DNA of 64,000 nucleotides. Origin: Chthoniobacter flavus Ellin428 (lineage in GTDB: Bacteria > Verrucomicrobiota > Verrucomicrobiia > Chthoniobacterales > Chthoniobacteraceae). Every line of letters starts with the position of its first letter. Within the stretch, counting starts at the first letter, position 1. Shown piece after piece: positions 53,025 to 61,910 of the stretch. Under the pieces are notes generated by a model, which saw nothing but the letters and a program-made list of their open reading frames with translations, was not told the DNA's origin and did no database searches. Location: contig NZ_ABVL01000026.1 of NCBI RefSeq assembly GCF_000173075.1, forward strand, positions 1-64,000, read 5' to 3'. Made by a program: the position numbers and the translations under genes.

Positions 53025-55595
53025 ATGCGCTATCTGAATTTCCGTCGTTTCCAGCCCTCGGTGCTCCTGCTTTGCGGTTCAGCGATGCTGGCCGGCTGTT
53101 CCGTCTGGCTGACCGACAGCCCCCACGCCGGCTACCCGGAGCCCTCATCCAGTGAAACGACGGACGGTTCACAGGGACCCTCCGGGCCAGCCGGAGCGGC
53201 CGGCACCCCAAAACCCAAACCAAAATTCAAATGCACCCCGGAACCCAAATTAGAGCAGGTGGTCCAGAAGAAGGATGCGGGGGTGGATCGGACCCGGACG
53301 GAGGACGGTCAACCTTACTTTTTGCCCAAGGGTTTGATCCACCTGGTCATCACCCCGGTCGATAGTTCCTCGGCCAAGTCGAGCACGGGATCGGCCGCCC
53401 CTGCAGCAACTGCGCCAGCCCCAGCCGCATCGACCGCGAACACCCCCGCCATTCAACTCCCGACCGACGGCACGGCGCAGTTGGATATTACTCCCAGTGG
53501 AAGCGGGGGTGCGGGTGGCGGTAACGGCGGCGGCGGGGCCAGCGCCCAGGGTGAGTCTGCCAAGTTAGGCTTCACACTCAATTACCCGAAAGCCGCGTCC
53601 ACACCGACCGCGTCGAAGCTCGAGAATCATGTGACTTACTCGATCAACGCCACCGTCGTGCTCGTGCCGGACAAACGTGCTGGGGTCCTCTACGCCCACT
53701 ATCATCCCAACTGGCTCTTCAACGACAAGACCAGCATCAGCGTGACGAAGGACGGGCTGTTGAGCGGATTGAACGCCACCGTGGAGGATCGCACCCCGCA
53801 AATCCTGGCCAACCTGGAACAGACCGCGGTCAATGTCGGGGAATTTTTCGCGGCCGGAGGACTGTCGGGCCTTGGACCTGCCCTTGCGGCTCCCACATTC
53901 GCGAAAGGCCTCCCTTCTGGAACTTTTCAACTCGTCGAAGATCCAAAGCAGGCGCAACAGGAGTATTACTGCGAAAAACTTCAAGATCAGGTAGTGGAAT
54001 TCGAGAACGACTACAATGACTTGAAAGAAAAGTTTGAGACTAACAATCCACTGGCGAACTCGACACTGCCCGAATTTTATTTAAAACGGCTGAACATCGA
54101 CGAAACGTTTGACCCCTTCAACAAGGATGATCGCAAGAGGGTGCAGGCCCTGTTTGCGGATAGCGACGCCGGGAAGCTCGATAGTGACGCAGCAGGCCTT
54201 GGCGGAACCAATATTTATTCCCCTCTGAAGATTGAAATTCACCTGGTGAAAGATGCTGTCATCGGGACGCATTCGACCGATGCGCGGCCGCGTCACAATG
54301 GCCTCTGGTTTCGGCAACCGACCCAGGTGGAATTGGTCGTGAAGCCGAACCCATGTTATATCGGGTTCCTCCGGGATTACGTGAAAGATCTACCCAAGTC
54401 TTCGCTGGCAACTACCACCGCGAAGCTGACCGGGTATAAGGATACCGCCAGCTCTCTCAGTACCAGGGCGACGAATTTGCTCGTCCAAATCAAAGACGCT
54501 CAGGGGCAAATGAAGGGCCTTTGGGATGCCAGCATCCCGAAATCGCCCAGTGCCAGCGCTTTATTCCTGAGTGAGGCCGAGGCCCAAAGGACCATCGCGG
54601 GGATTGCTCTGGGCCATGCGCAAGGTTTCAGCGTCCAGCAGCCTGTGGACACCGACGAATTTGCGAAAGCTTTGCAGCAAGCGAGCGATGCGGCAACCGC
54701 GGCCGTGGCCGCTGGGCAGCGCACCAGGGAAACACTGGATGCGGCGGTGCAGCAGGAGAAGACGAACAGAGACCTGGCGACAAAGACGCCGCAGAATGCG
54801 ACCGCCATCCAGAACGCCAAGGATGCTACCACCACGCGGATTATGACCACTCTCGACCTGGCGCACGCCGCCAATGCCGCCGCCGCCGCCGTCCAGTCCG
54901 TCAGGACGATCCTCAACCTGACGGAGGGTAAAAAGGATTTCGACAAAATAAAACCGAATCTCGACGCGGCCAGGACGCAATTGACCCAAGCGGCGAGCGA
55001 CCAGCTAAAGATTGGCGCCGACATTGCCGCCATTCCTGCGATAGCGACACCCCTTGTGGAGCGGATCCAAAATTGGTTGGAAATATTGTCGAAAGATCAA
55101 TTGCAGTTGCAGATCGCTCAGCAGTCCCTCTCCCATTTTGGCTCGGATGTCGATACCGTCATCTCGACTTACACCGCGCAAATCAACTCGCTCCGGGACC
55201 AATCTTACTTCGGGAATCTTCAGGGGGAAGTGGCCGGCCTGGGCCGGATTAGCTGCACCGTTCCCGATCCCGCGAAACCTTTCTCGTTCAATATCCCCCG
55301 GAGCGCCTTTGTCACTCGCACGACGACACTGACCATCGAGAATGGAATGCTCCTCGGCTTCAGTCACAACAAGCCCAGCGAAGTGGAAGGCTTCACCACC
55401 ATTCCCCTCACCCTCTCGGAAAAACTCGCCGGCCTGCCCAAGGCTTTGTGGGATTCGAAGAATACCTCCATCCAGGGCAACGATACCGCGGTGAAATCGC
55501 AGACCCAGTTGGTCAACGATCAGCAGGCCTTGACCCAGGCGATCCAGAACGCCGCCGGCAAGGCCAAGGCGACTCCGAAGCCGGCCAGCCCGTGA
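53025..55595 (+). CDS. large lipoprotein with coiled-coil region
   Basis: ATG 53025 opens a lipoprotein signal (MRYLNFRRFQPSVLLLCGSA, lipobox MLAGC) for an 856-residue protein. A Ser/Gly/Pro linker comes next (TDGSQGPSGPAGAAGTPKPK), then beta-rich segments (VIGTHSTDARPRHNGLWFRQ). The long helical part (residues ~460-720) has DAATAAVAAGQRTRETLDAA and DLAHAANAAAAAVQSVRTIL. The last ~130 residues are again beta-rich. The protein is anchored in the membrane facing out. No family is recognised; the partner protease gene just upstream suggests a surface or stress-response pair. Confidence 0.7.
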   Translation: MRYLNFRRFQPSVLLLCGSAMLAGCSVWLTDSPHAGYPEPSSSETTDGSQGPSGPAGAAGTPKPKPKFKCTPEPKLEQVVQKKDAGVDRTRTEDGQPYFLPKGLIHLVITPVDSSSAKSSTGSAAPAATAPAPAASTANTPAIQLPTDGTAQLDITPSGSGGAGGGNGGGGASAQGESAKLGFTLNYPKAASTPTASKLENHVTYSINATVVLVPDKRAGVLYAHYHPNWLFNDKTSISVTKDGLLSGLNATVEDRTPQILANLEQTAVNVGEFFAAGGLSGLGPALAAPTFAKGLPSGTFQLVEDPKQAQQEYYCEKLQDQVVEFENDYNDLKEKFETNNPLANSTLPEFYLKRLNIDETFDPFNKDDRKRVQALFADSDAGKLDSDAAGLGGTNIYSPLKIEIHLVKDAVIGTHSTDARPRHNGLWFRQPTQVELVVKPNPCYIGFLRDYVKDLPKSSLATTTAKLTGYKDTASSLSTRATNLLVQIKDAQGQMKGLWDASIPKSPSASALFLSEAEAQRTIAGIALGHAQGFSVQQPVDTDEFAKALQQASDAATAAVAAGQRTRETLDAAVQQEKTNRDLATKTPQNATAIQNAKDATTTRIMTTLDLAHAANAAAAAVQSVRTILNLTEGKKDFDKIKPNLDAARTQLTQAASDQLKIGADIAAIPAIATPLVERIQNWLEILSKDQLQLQIAQQSLSHFGSDVDTVISTYTAQINSLRDQSYFGNLQGEVAGLGRISCTVPDPAKPFSFNIPRSAFVTRTTTLTIENGMLLGFSHNKPSEVEGFTTIPLTLSEKLAGLPKALWDSKNTSIQGNDTAVKSQTQLVNDQQALTQAIQNAAGKAKATPKPASP

Positions 55596-55937
55596 GCGGA
55601 GCGTTTTGTTTCCGCCCACTTCGGGGCTGATCCGTTTTTTGCCCTCGTGCCCTCGTGTCCAAATGGAGCTTGGGTACGAGAGAGGGAAGGATGGCGCTGC
55701 GCGCGTTGGATTGGGTCAGCGACTGGGAAGTCGCCGCTCCCAGTGGGGGCCTGTCTCGCTCCAGGTCGCAAACACCCAACACTTCCAATCCTTAATCTTA
55801 ATCTTAATCTGACCGAACGGGTTGAGGATTAAGATTAAGATTAGGATTAAGATTAAGAGCGCCTTCTGCCGGAGGCGGGGGGCGGGCGCGCGGGGCGCTC
55901 GGCACCGCCGCCTCCGGCGTGATGATCTCGCCGGCGA
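55596..55937. repeat. palindromic fragment and TTAATC hairpin
   Basis: Bases 55637-55682 carry a degenerate CTCGTGCCCAAACT... hairpin, 55689-55746 a half copy of the GACTGGGAAGTCGCCGCTCC family, and 55791-55858 a TTAATC hexamer hairpin. No gene is seen. Confidence 0.65.
55791..55858. repeat. TTAATC hexamer hairpin, copy 3
   Basis: CTTAATCTTAATCTTAATCT (55791-55810), loop GACCGAACGGGTT, then GAGGATTAAGATTAAGATTA ... (55824-55858). The right arm has more hexamer units than the left, so unit number varies within and between copies. Confidence 0.75.
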
Positions 55938-56774
55938 TCAGGCCACGAAGTGAGTGGCCCGCTGGCGCGCGATGACTTCCAGCTTGGCACGATGCTTCTG
56001 GCAACTGGCCATGAGCGCTTTGTTCGGTTTGCGCTTCGCTTTCTTTTTGATCGCGCTGACTTTGGAATCCACCCAGACCCGCAGGCTCTGGCCCGGCTGG
56101 GCCGGCCCCAGGTCGTTGTAAACCGGAGGACCGGGATTGACCCAGAGGATCTGCTTCCACTCGTCGGTCGACAGGTCGACATAGGAGATATATCCCCCCT
56201 TGAGCATCTGCCGCGGGCCCTTGATCGCCCCGGTAAAGCTATAGCGCGTGCCGGGCGTGACGACCGGATCGTAATAATGGGGGGTGATGAAATCCGAGAC
56301 GGCGATGCCGCTGATCGAATAGGCGAAGGCGTTGTCTTCGCAGGGATCGCACGCCTCGACCAGATAGTTGAATTCGCCGGGCACATCCTTCACCCCGTTG
56401 CCGGAAATGGCGATGGCCCGGGAACTTTGCAACCGGTTCCCATAGGGGTCGACGAGCATCTCGATAGTTTCATGGCTGGCGTCAATTGACCACGTCGTGT
56501 CCCCGGGCGTGGCGATGACCAGCGAATACGGTTGATTATGTTTGTCCATGTGGACGCCGCCTTCTCCCGGCGGCAGCTTGGGCACGAGGCGCACGGGCCA
56601 GACTCCGGGCGGTATCTTCTTGGCATTCGGCAGATACATGACGGTCGCGGTCACGTTCCAGAACTGCGGCAGATCCCGCGTCACTTGAATGTTCAGCGCT
56701 TGCGCGACGGAACTTACGAACTCCGGGTCCAAATCACCCTTGGTATCGACTAATCCTACCTGAATAACGGACAT
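55938..56774 (-). CDS. conserved hypothetical with HE..EM and DPCE motifs
   Basis: The 278-residue product (ribosome-binding-like AAGG before ATG 56774) opens MSVIQVGLVDTKGDLDPEFV. It has TWSIDASHETIEMLVDPYGN at residues ~96-115 and YLVEACDPCEDNAFAYSISG at ~137-156. I recall this pattern (HExxEM-DPxGN, then VE.CDPCE) from a widespread uncharacterised family. The HE..E with a following D is metallopeptidase-like but lacks the HExxH form. No catalytic function is established. It is flanked by hexamer hairpins and stands alone. Confidence 0.6.
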   Translation of the reverse strand: MSVIQVGLVDTKGDLDPEFVSSVAQALNIQVTRDLPQFWNVTATVMYLPNAKKIPPGVWPVRLVPKLPPGEGGVHMDKHNQPYSLVIATPGDTTWSIDASHETIEMLVDPYGNRLQSSRAIAISGNGVKDVPGEFNYLVEACDPCEDNAFAYSISGIAVSDFITPHYYDPVVTPGTRYSFTGAIKGPRQMLKGGYISYVDLSTDEWKQILWVNPGPPVYNDLGPAQPGQSLRVWVDSKVSAIKKKAKRKPNKALMASCQKHRAKLEVIARQRATHFVA

Positions 56775-57320
56775 GGCATTACCTTTCTGTTATGTGGTTT
56801 ATGGGTTACCTAATGGAGAGTGTAAGACACTCCCCAGCGCGGTCGCGGAACCGGTGGCCGGTGATCGGGGGCTGATTTTTTCCAGGCGTGCGGAATGGGT
56901 CCGGCGTCTTGATTCTTGCTTCAGTCGACTTGCAGTGGCCCCGGCATGGGCTTTGAGGTTCCTCGGACGCTGCCGGATCGTAGGGAATGCGGAGGAGATT
57001 GACAAGCGGTGGATTCCCGTGAATGCGATGAGTAACATCCCTCGAAGGAGATAGGTAGGTTTACGCAAGCGTCGGGAGCGACGGCCATTCTTAATCTTAA
57101 TCGTAATCCTAATCTTAATCCCTCCCGTCACCCGAGCGCAGACAGATTAAGATTAAGATTAAGAGCTAACCACTTTGCCCTTGCCCTCGTGCCCAAACTC
57201 TATTTGGCACGAGAGAACAACCAGCACTGTAGCGGCGCTCCCGCCATGGCGGGGCCGCCGGACTTCTCTCCCCAGCCGCAACTACAACGCCCCCGCCCCG
57301 CCACGCCGAGGATCCCGCCC
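56775..57320. repeat. intergenic with TTAATC hairpin and short palindromes
   Basis: Bases 57089-57164 are a TTAATC hexamer hairpin (CTTAATCTTAATCGTAATCC against AGATTAAGATTAAGATTAAG, loop CTCCCGTCACCCGAGCGCAG). CTCGTGCCCAAACTCTATTT at 57188 and a CCCGCCATGGCGGGG hairpin near 57240 follow. The preceding ~300 bases (56780-57080) show no gene. Confidence 0.6.
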
Positions 57321-57761
57321 TCACTGCCCACGCACCGGCGGCTCCGCCTGGGGCGCCATCGCGTCGCGGAGGCCGCGAATGAGGAGCAGCGTCTTGACTC
57401 GTTCATTCGCGAAGTGTGCGGCGGTAATCAGCTGGAAAACCCAACAGTAAATACTCATCCCGGCAATGACCCAGACTACGCCCATGCCAGGAGTTACAAT
57501 GGCTTTCAACCACGCTGGCAGCACGGGACTGGGCGGCAGCTGACCGGCCCGCACTGCATGCCAGAACGGATAAAGCATCTGCCAAGCCTGGTAGAGAACG
57601 CCGGCGGCCAGCAGGAGACAGATCACGACGACGGCCTTTAAAGCCGCTATCCCCAGACGGCGTTGCTTTTGGCAACGTTGCAAAAGCTGTTCAAACTTTT
57701 CCCGGTCGCGCCCCGCTTCCTCAAAGAGTTTGTCGTAACGTTCGAACCTCATGCGCGCCAT
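57321..57761 (-). CDS. two-span membrane protein (146 aa)
   Basis: The product begins with a charged helix (MARMRFERYDKLFEEAGRDR...FEQLLQRCQKQRR), then spans AALKAVVVICLLLAAGVLYQ and IVTPGMGVVWVIAGMSIYCW, and ends with ANERVKTLLLIRGLRDAMA. Both ends are probably cytoplasmic. No family or partner is recognised. Confidence 0.6.
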   Translation of the reverse strand: MARMRFERYDKLFEEAGRDREKFEQLLQRCQKQRRLGIAALKAVVVICLLLAAGVLYQAWQMLYPFWHAVRAGQLPPSPVLPAWLKAIVTPGMGVVWVIAGMSIYCWVFQLITAAHFANERVKTLLLIRGLRDAMAPQAEPPVRGQ

Positions 57762-57835
57762 TCAGAAACTTCACCGTTGCGCCGTCAAGCCCGCGTTGAC
57801 CAGCCGAGCGGTGCGCGCGGCGCCTCTCTTGCAAT

Positions 57836-57916
57836 CCTTAATCTTAATCTTAATCGTAATCTTAATCTGCCCGAACAGGTTGAGGATTAAGATTAAGATG
57901 AAGATTAGGATTAAGA
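57836..57916. repeat. TTAATC hexamer hairpin, copy 5
   Basis: The left arm TCCTTAATCTTAATCTTAAT... (57836-57867) and right arm GAGGATTAAGATTAAGATGA... (57883-57916) flank a loop TGCCCGAACAGGTT. It is the longest copy in the window and lies between a membrane-protein gene and the gene at 57975. Confidence 0.75.
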
Positions 57917-57974
57917 AACATATCCTCGTGCTCAAACTCCATTTGGGCACGAGAGAAGAGTCGCTTTTCCGAAC

Positions 57975-58208
57975 TCAGGACGCGCTCCGATAGCGGCTGG
58001 CTACTGACGGGCGCTGACCGTCGGTGGTAAAGGCCACCCGGCCCGTGCAGTCGAGGGCAGTGATGCTGACCGGCGCATCGCCACATTCGCGACGCACATA
58101 CTCGAGCGCGGCCAGGATGTCGGAAAATCCGTGGACGGGTTCCCCTTCCCTCTCTCGCGCGTAACACCGGCCATCGAACTGGCTATAGATGAGAAATTCG
58201 CGGGGCAT
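57975..58208 (-). CDS. conserved small hypothetical protein (77 aa)
   Basis: From ATG 58208 the product MPREFLIYSQFDGRCYARER is followed by FSDILAALEYVRRECGDAPV and SITALDCTGRVAFTTDG. It is a small alpha/beta protein. I chose this start because the in-frame extension upstream is repeat-like and lacks a ribosome-binding site. It follows a 39-residue membrane-peptide gene on the same strand (80 bases). Confidence 0.55.
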   Translation of the reverse strand: MPREFLIYSQFDGRCYAREREGEPVHGFSDILAALEYVRRECGDAPVSITALDCTGRVAFTTDGQRPSVASRYRSAS

Positions 58209-58288
58209 GGAGAAAACTTCGGGTTGAAGGTGCGGGGGCAAAATCGGGGCGCGCCCTGATCGAGCAGCCGGGTCAGGGGCGGGGATGT

Positions 58289-58408
58289 TTAAAAATGCGC
58301 TGCATGCGGGACGAGAAGTCCAAGCGACTGGAGGACGGCGAGCGTCGCGGCGATGGTGCAACCCACCGCGATAGCCGCCGCCAGGCGTTTCAGGAGCGAG
58401 ATATCCAT
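58289..58408 (-). CDS. 39-residue membrane peptide
   Basis: ATG 58408 reads MDISLLKRLAAAIAVGCTIA then ATLAVLQSLGLLVPHAAHF and stops (TAA) at 58289. It is a single hydrophobic helix after a short basic start. The two genes here (this one and 57975-58208) are in the same direction, 80 bases apart. Evidence is limited to hydrophobicity and context; it is shorter than most annotation cutoffs. Confidence 0.4.
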   Translation of the reverse strand: MDISLLKRLAAAIAVGCTIAATLAVLQSLGLLVPHAAHF

Positions 58409-58569
58409 GACAACGTCCCCATATTTCGCTGGCCGTGGGCAAGTGGTCGTAGGCAGTGCGAATTTTTGCTAGTTGAGCTTCGAGGCGGCGCGGGAAATCC
58501 GCGGTGGCGTGGGGACAACTCCGCCGCGGTGCCAACCCTAACAATGTCCGCGGTCTGCGTCGGTTTTTT

Positions 58570-58655
58570 AACCGCGAATGGACACGAATAAACGCGAATA
58601 GAAAATCGCGTTTGTCCCCCTTTATTCGCGTTCATTGGCGTCCATTCGCGGTTTT
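58570..58655. repeat. palindromic CGCGAATA repeat
   Basis: AACCGCGAATGGACACGAAT (58570-58589) faces ATTGGCGTCCATTCGCGGTT (58636-58655), with AAACGCGAATAGAAAATCGC and TTTATTCGCGTTC in the inner arms. Each arm is a run of degenerate CGCGAAT(A/G) words. CTCTGCG-type sequence follows at 58680-58712, up to the MITE. Confidence 0.65.
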
Positions 58656-58708
58656 ACTCCACCAGCCCCTCGACACTTCTTCTCTGCGCCTCTGCGGCCT
58701 CTGCGTTT

Positions 58709-59101
58709 AAAAATTTGCCTCTTCGCTGTTTCGAGTGGGTGGCTTACGAACTGCCTATGCTCACGGTGAAATCATCGCAGTGAGCGCGAAGCGCCCGGAA
58801 AAAACGTGTCATCCTGAGCGAAGTGTCCCGGGGGGGCGAAGGCGGGCGGGACACGCAGTCGAAGGACCTCCAATATCCTTCTTCATCCGTATGTTTGCAG
58901 AACACGTTTTCTGCCGGGAGAATCGTCACGGCTCCGCACGAAAACCCACGGAAGTTGGAGGTCCTTCGACTTCGCCCATGCTTCCCCGCTTCGCTCAGGA
59001 TGACAGAGGTGGGTGGGGCGCTTCGCTCACCGCCATAATTTCACCGCGAGCAAACGCCAAGCCTTCGGCACCCACTCCAAACAGCGAAGAGCCAAAAATT
59101 T
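58709..59101. mobile_element. 377-bp MITE-like element with 8-bp target duplication (copy 2)
   Basis: The element is 58717-59093, starting GCCTCTTCGCTGTTTCGAGT and ending AAACAGCGAAGAGCC. AAAAATTT occurs at 58709-58716 and again at 59094-59101. Compared with copy 1 it has one substitution (G for C near the left end) and one extra G in the GGGGGG run. With AACAAAGA at copy 1 the direct repeats differ, so each copy inserted on its own. Confidence 0.9.
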
Positions 59102-59406
59102 CACCCTGCGTCGCGGAGCGACCCGCCAGAGATGGCGCTCCGCGCGTCGGTTTTTCGGTCGGCGACTGGGAAGTCGCCGCTCCCAGTGGCGCCAGCCTCT
59201 TCGACATCTAAACATCGCCCTCTGCGGCCCTCTGCGTTCTCGGCGGCTCGCCCATTCCCGGCCGCCGCTATTCCCCACCTCCGCCTCGGTCCTCTGCGTT
59301 TAAATGGATAGGCCTTCAGTTGCGGCTCCGCCGGCGAGCTGTTCCGGGGCGCTTGTCCAGCCATCGACCGATCCGAATGCGAAATACGGGTAAGCAAAAA
59401 CCCTGC
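59102..59406. repeat. palindromic fragment and CTCTGCG-type repeats
   Basis: Bases 59103-59191 are a near-complete copy of the CTGCGTCGCGGAGCGAC...GACTGGGAAGTCGCCGCTCC family, and 59215-59305 contain CTCTGCGGCCCTCTGCGTTC and CTCTGCGTTTAAA. No gene is seen before the permease start. Confidence 0.6.
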
Positions 59407-60537
59407 ATGACAATTGCCCGACAATCGAGGAAACCCCTTTTGGCCACCCCCACCGCACCCCATCGACCGGGTCCGCGGCCCCGGGAAATATCCGTGTCCT
59501 GGATCTCGCTGGGCCGGGTGATCCTGGCCATCGCCGTCATCGGCCTGCTGTTCCTGCTGGGCAAGCTTTTGCTGGTCCTCTTTCTCTCCACGCTCCTGGC
59601 GCTGGCGCTCAATCAAGTAGTCGGGTGGGTGGGCCGCTGGGGCTGGCCACGTTGGGCGGGCATCGGCGTCGCGCTGCTCATCGTGCTCGCCTTTGTCGCC
59701 CTGCTGGGCCTGCTGATTCCCGGGCTGGCCGGGCAAGCCGGCAAGCTGGTCGCGCATTTGCCCGATGTGCAGAAGCAAGTCGTCACGCAGCTGCCGGGCA
59801 GCGGACCACTGCCGGAAATCGCCAACAAGTTACTGCAGTCCGCGTCGTTCTCCGATCCGGACGCGGTCATAGGCAAGTTCGTCACCGGAGCGGCGGTGGC
59901 GCTCGAGGTCGTCTCGCAGTTTCTGGTCATGCTGGTCATCGCGGTGTATCTCCTGGTCGATGGCAGTCGCATTTTCCAATGGCTGCTGGCTTTCCTGCCG
60001 CGCGCGCAACGGAGCAAATTTCGCGAGGCTTCGCCGAAAATCGCCCAGGTCGTCTCCCGGTTCATCGTCGGGCAGTTCATCTGCTCCACCCTGGCGGGGA
60101 CTTATGCGTTCGTCGTCCTTTCCTGCCTCCATGTCCCGAACGCGATCCTCCTCGCGTTGGTCGCGGCGATCTTCGATATCCTGCCCATCCTCGGCTTTTT
60201 CCTTTTCATCATTCCCGCGGTGGGGATGGCCTTTACCGTTTCACCCGTCGTCGCGGGAGCGGTGGCGGCGCTCTACGGCGCGTATCACCTCATGGAAGCC
60301 TACTTCATCGTCCCCAAGGTGTACGGCGAGCAACTGAAACTCTCCACGTTGACCGTGCTGCTCTCGTGCCTGGCCGGATGGCTTTTGGGCGGGCCAGTCG
60401 GCGCGGTGGCGATCCTCCCCGTGGTGGCGTCGTATCCGGTGGTGGAGAAGATCTGGCTGGAGCCGTGGTTACAGAGCGACACCGTGGCGAAGCACGAGAA
60501 GATGGAAAATGAATCGTCCGCGGGAGAGGACGCCTGA
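59407..60537 (+). CDS. AI-2E family transporter (PerM-like permease)
   Basis: From ATG 59407 (59377 is also possible) the 376-residue product has a Pro/Arg start then GRVILAIAVIGLLFLLGKLL, KLLLVLFLSTLLALALNQVV and IGVALLIVLAFVALLGLLIP. The characteristic C-terminal half follows (LVAAIFDILPILGFFLFIIP and AVAALYGAYHLMEAYFIVPK), ending IWLEPWLQ. This is the AI-2E transporter/YdgG/PerM layout with about eight spans. Members move small molecules or ions; the ligand is not predictable. It stands alone on the plus strand after a repeat-dense region. Confidence 0.8.
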   Translation: MTIARQSRKPLLATPTAPHRPGPRPREISVSWISLGRVILAIAVIGLLFLLGKLLLVLFLSTLLALALNQVVGWVGRWGWPRWAGIGVALLIVLAFVALLGLLIPGLAGQAGKLVAHLPDVQKQVVTQLPGSGPLPEIANKLLQSASFSDPDAVIGKFVTGAAVALEVVSQFLVMLVIAVYLLVDGSRIFQWLLAFLPRAQRSKFREASPKIAQVVSRFIVGQFICSTLAGTYAFVVLSCLHVPNAILLALVAAIFDILPILGFFLFIIPAVGMAFTVSPVVAGAVAALYGAYHLMEAYFIVPKVYGEQLKLSTLTVLLSCLAGWLLGGPVGAVAILPVVASYPVVEKIWLEPWLQSDTVAKHEKMENESSAGEDA

Positions 60538-60548
60538 GGCGGAACCTT

Positions 60549-60848
60549 TCAGTCCCTTTGCCGGAACCACTGGTTGGCCCTCCACAGCCAGCATCCACCG
60601 CCCAGGACGAGCAAACCGCCAGTGACGAATCTGCCTACGTCAAAGATGCGGGAAGACAAATCGGGCGGGACTTTCGTCCCGTCCTGAAAGTAACTTCGCG
60701 GCGTAGTCGCCGCTGACCCTATTCTCGCCTCCATCTCGTACATCACATACAGGCCGGTGCTCACGTTGATCAGCACGGCGGCCACGATTGGCACCCATTC
60801 GATAGGGCGCAGCAGGAAGAGCGTGGCGAACGATTTTTTAGCGGTCAT
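60549..60848 (-). CDS. small membrane protein (99 aa)
   Basis: From ATG 60848 the product MTAKKSFATLFLLRPIEWVP includes the span VPIVAAVLINVSTGLYVMYE and a C-terminal span VTGGLLVLGGGCWLW, with YFQDGTKVPPDLSSRIFDVG between. It follows the 131-residue gene by 14 bases on the same strand, so they are probably one transcript. Its function is unknown. Confidence 0.55.
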   Translation of the reverse strand: MTAKKSFATLFLLRPIEWVPIVAAVLINVSTGLYVMYEMEARIGSAATTPRSYFQDGTKVPPDLSSRIFDVGRFVTGGLLVLGGGCWLWRANQWFRQRD

Positions 60849-60862
60849 TTTTTCGCTGGCTG

Positions 60863-61258
60863 CTATTTCGGCGAGGCCTTCAGAATGATGTGACGACCAT
60901 GCCACCGGCCTTTGGTCGTGACGATGCCTTTGAGTTGTTCGTTGTTCAACGTCGAGGGATCGAATTTGATCGTGAAGCCATCTTTCGTATCCAGGGCGGT
61001 CAAAATGAGCTTTCCTCCCTCGAAACTCCAAATCCCGTGCATTCCATCAGTCCCGTTGAACTTCTTGTCTCGGGTGAACGTGATGCGGGTATTATACGCA
61101 TCTTCTACGACGTTGTAGATCAGCTCCGGCTTTTTTTCGGCGCTGCCGAATAGAAATGTCGTGATCTGCTCCTCGGGTGTTGCGGCCCCAGCGAGACTGA
61201 GGTGTATACCGGCCAGTAATACGACGAGAAAGGCCGTAACTCTTTGAATGGTATTCAT
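60863..61258 (-). CDS. secreted hypothetical protein (131 aa)
   Basis: The product has a signal peptide (MNTIQRVTAFLVVLLAGIHL, cleavage near LAGAA-TPEE). A small beta-rich domain follows: LIYNVVEDAYNTRITFTRDK, GTDGMHGIWSFEGGKLILTA, DTKDGFTIKFDPSTLN. Its 'GxWSFEGGKLxLxxxDTKD' pattern suggests a lipocalin-like or DUF-type beta-barrel, not assignable. It precedes the 99-residue membrane-protein gene. Confidence 0.6.
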   Translation of the reverse strand: MNTIQRVTAFLVVLLAGIHLSLAGAATPEEQITTFLFGSAEKKPELIYNVVEDAYNTRITFTRDKKFNGTDGMHGIWSFEGGKLILTALDTKDGFTIKFDPSTLNNEQLKGIVTTKGRWHGRHIILKASPK

Positions 61259-61297
61259 ATTAGTTTTAGGGGGAGAAGCCTGACGACGCCCGGCTCA

Positions 61298-61420
61298 GAG
61301 ACTGTGAAATAAAGCGGCAGCGAGATTATTTGGCCCGCGAATCACACAGATGACGCGAATGAAGAATACGCCCATTTGTGTCATTCGTGTTATTCGCGGG
61401 CACTTTTTTCACAATCTCTC
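61298..61420. mobile_element. 124-bp repeat with inverted ends (copy 2)
   Basis: AGAGACTGTGAAATAAAGCG at the left and TTTTTTCACAATCTCTCAG at the right, nearly identical inside to 34570-34694. A fragment of its left end is at 4888-4905. It lies 39 bases beyond the start of the secreted-protein gene. Confidence 0.8.
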
Positions 61421-61910
61421 AGGCGACATCCATCCAGTAGAGCGATTATCTCGTCCAACGTCCAGACGCGACCGGAAATCCCGGCCTCCATCGCCACGCC
61501 ACCATGCTTGCTCTCGTTCCCACCCGCGTGCCCAAACTCAAGCCCCTCGTGCCCAAGCTCCAGCTTGGACACGCCCGTGTCCCCGAAGCTCCCGCTTCCC
61601 TTCCCGCCCGCGGCCCAAATGGAGTTTGGGCACGACAGAATTCGAATCGGGGGGCCATGGACGCTTGCGTTTTGGAGTGCGGCTCGCCCGTCCACCGACC
61701 TGCCACTATTCCCCTCCGCCGCCTCGGCGCTGCTGCGCCGCTTTTGGAAATCGCGGAGCGATGCGGGCATGGCGTTACGCACGGTGGAAGAGTCGCGGAG
61801 AGAGGGCGGGATGTCTGGACCCATTTGCACCTATCAAAAAGCGGCGCAGCAGCACCGCACTCCAAAACGCAAGCGTGACGCGTCGCTCAGCTCAATTCGT
61901 GAACCCACCC
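61421..61910. repeat. intergenic hairpins
   Basis: CTCGTGCCCAAGCTCCAGCT at 61548 and TGGAGTTTGGGCACGA at ~61619 belong to the short-hairpin family; other words (GAGCGATGCGGGCATGGCGT near 61756) recur only weakly. No gene is seen; the open frames in both directions are low complexity. Confidence 0.5.
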
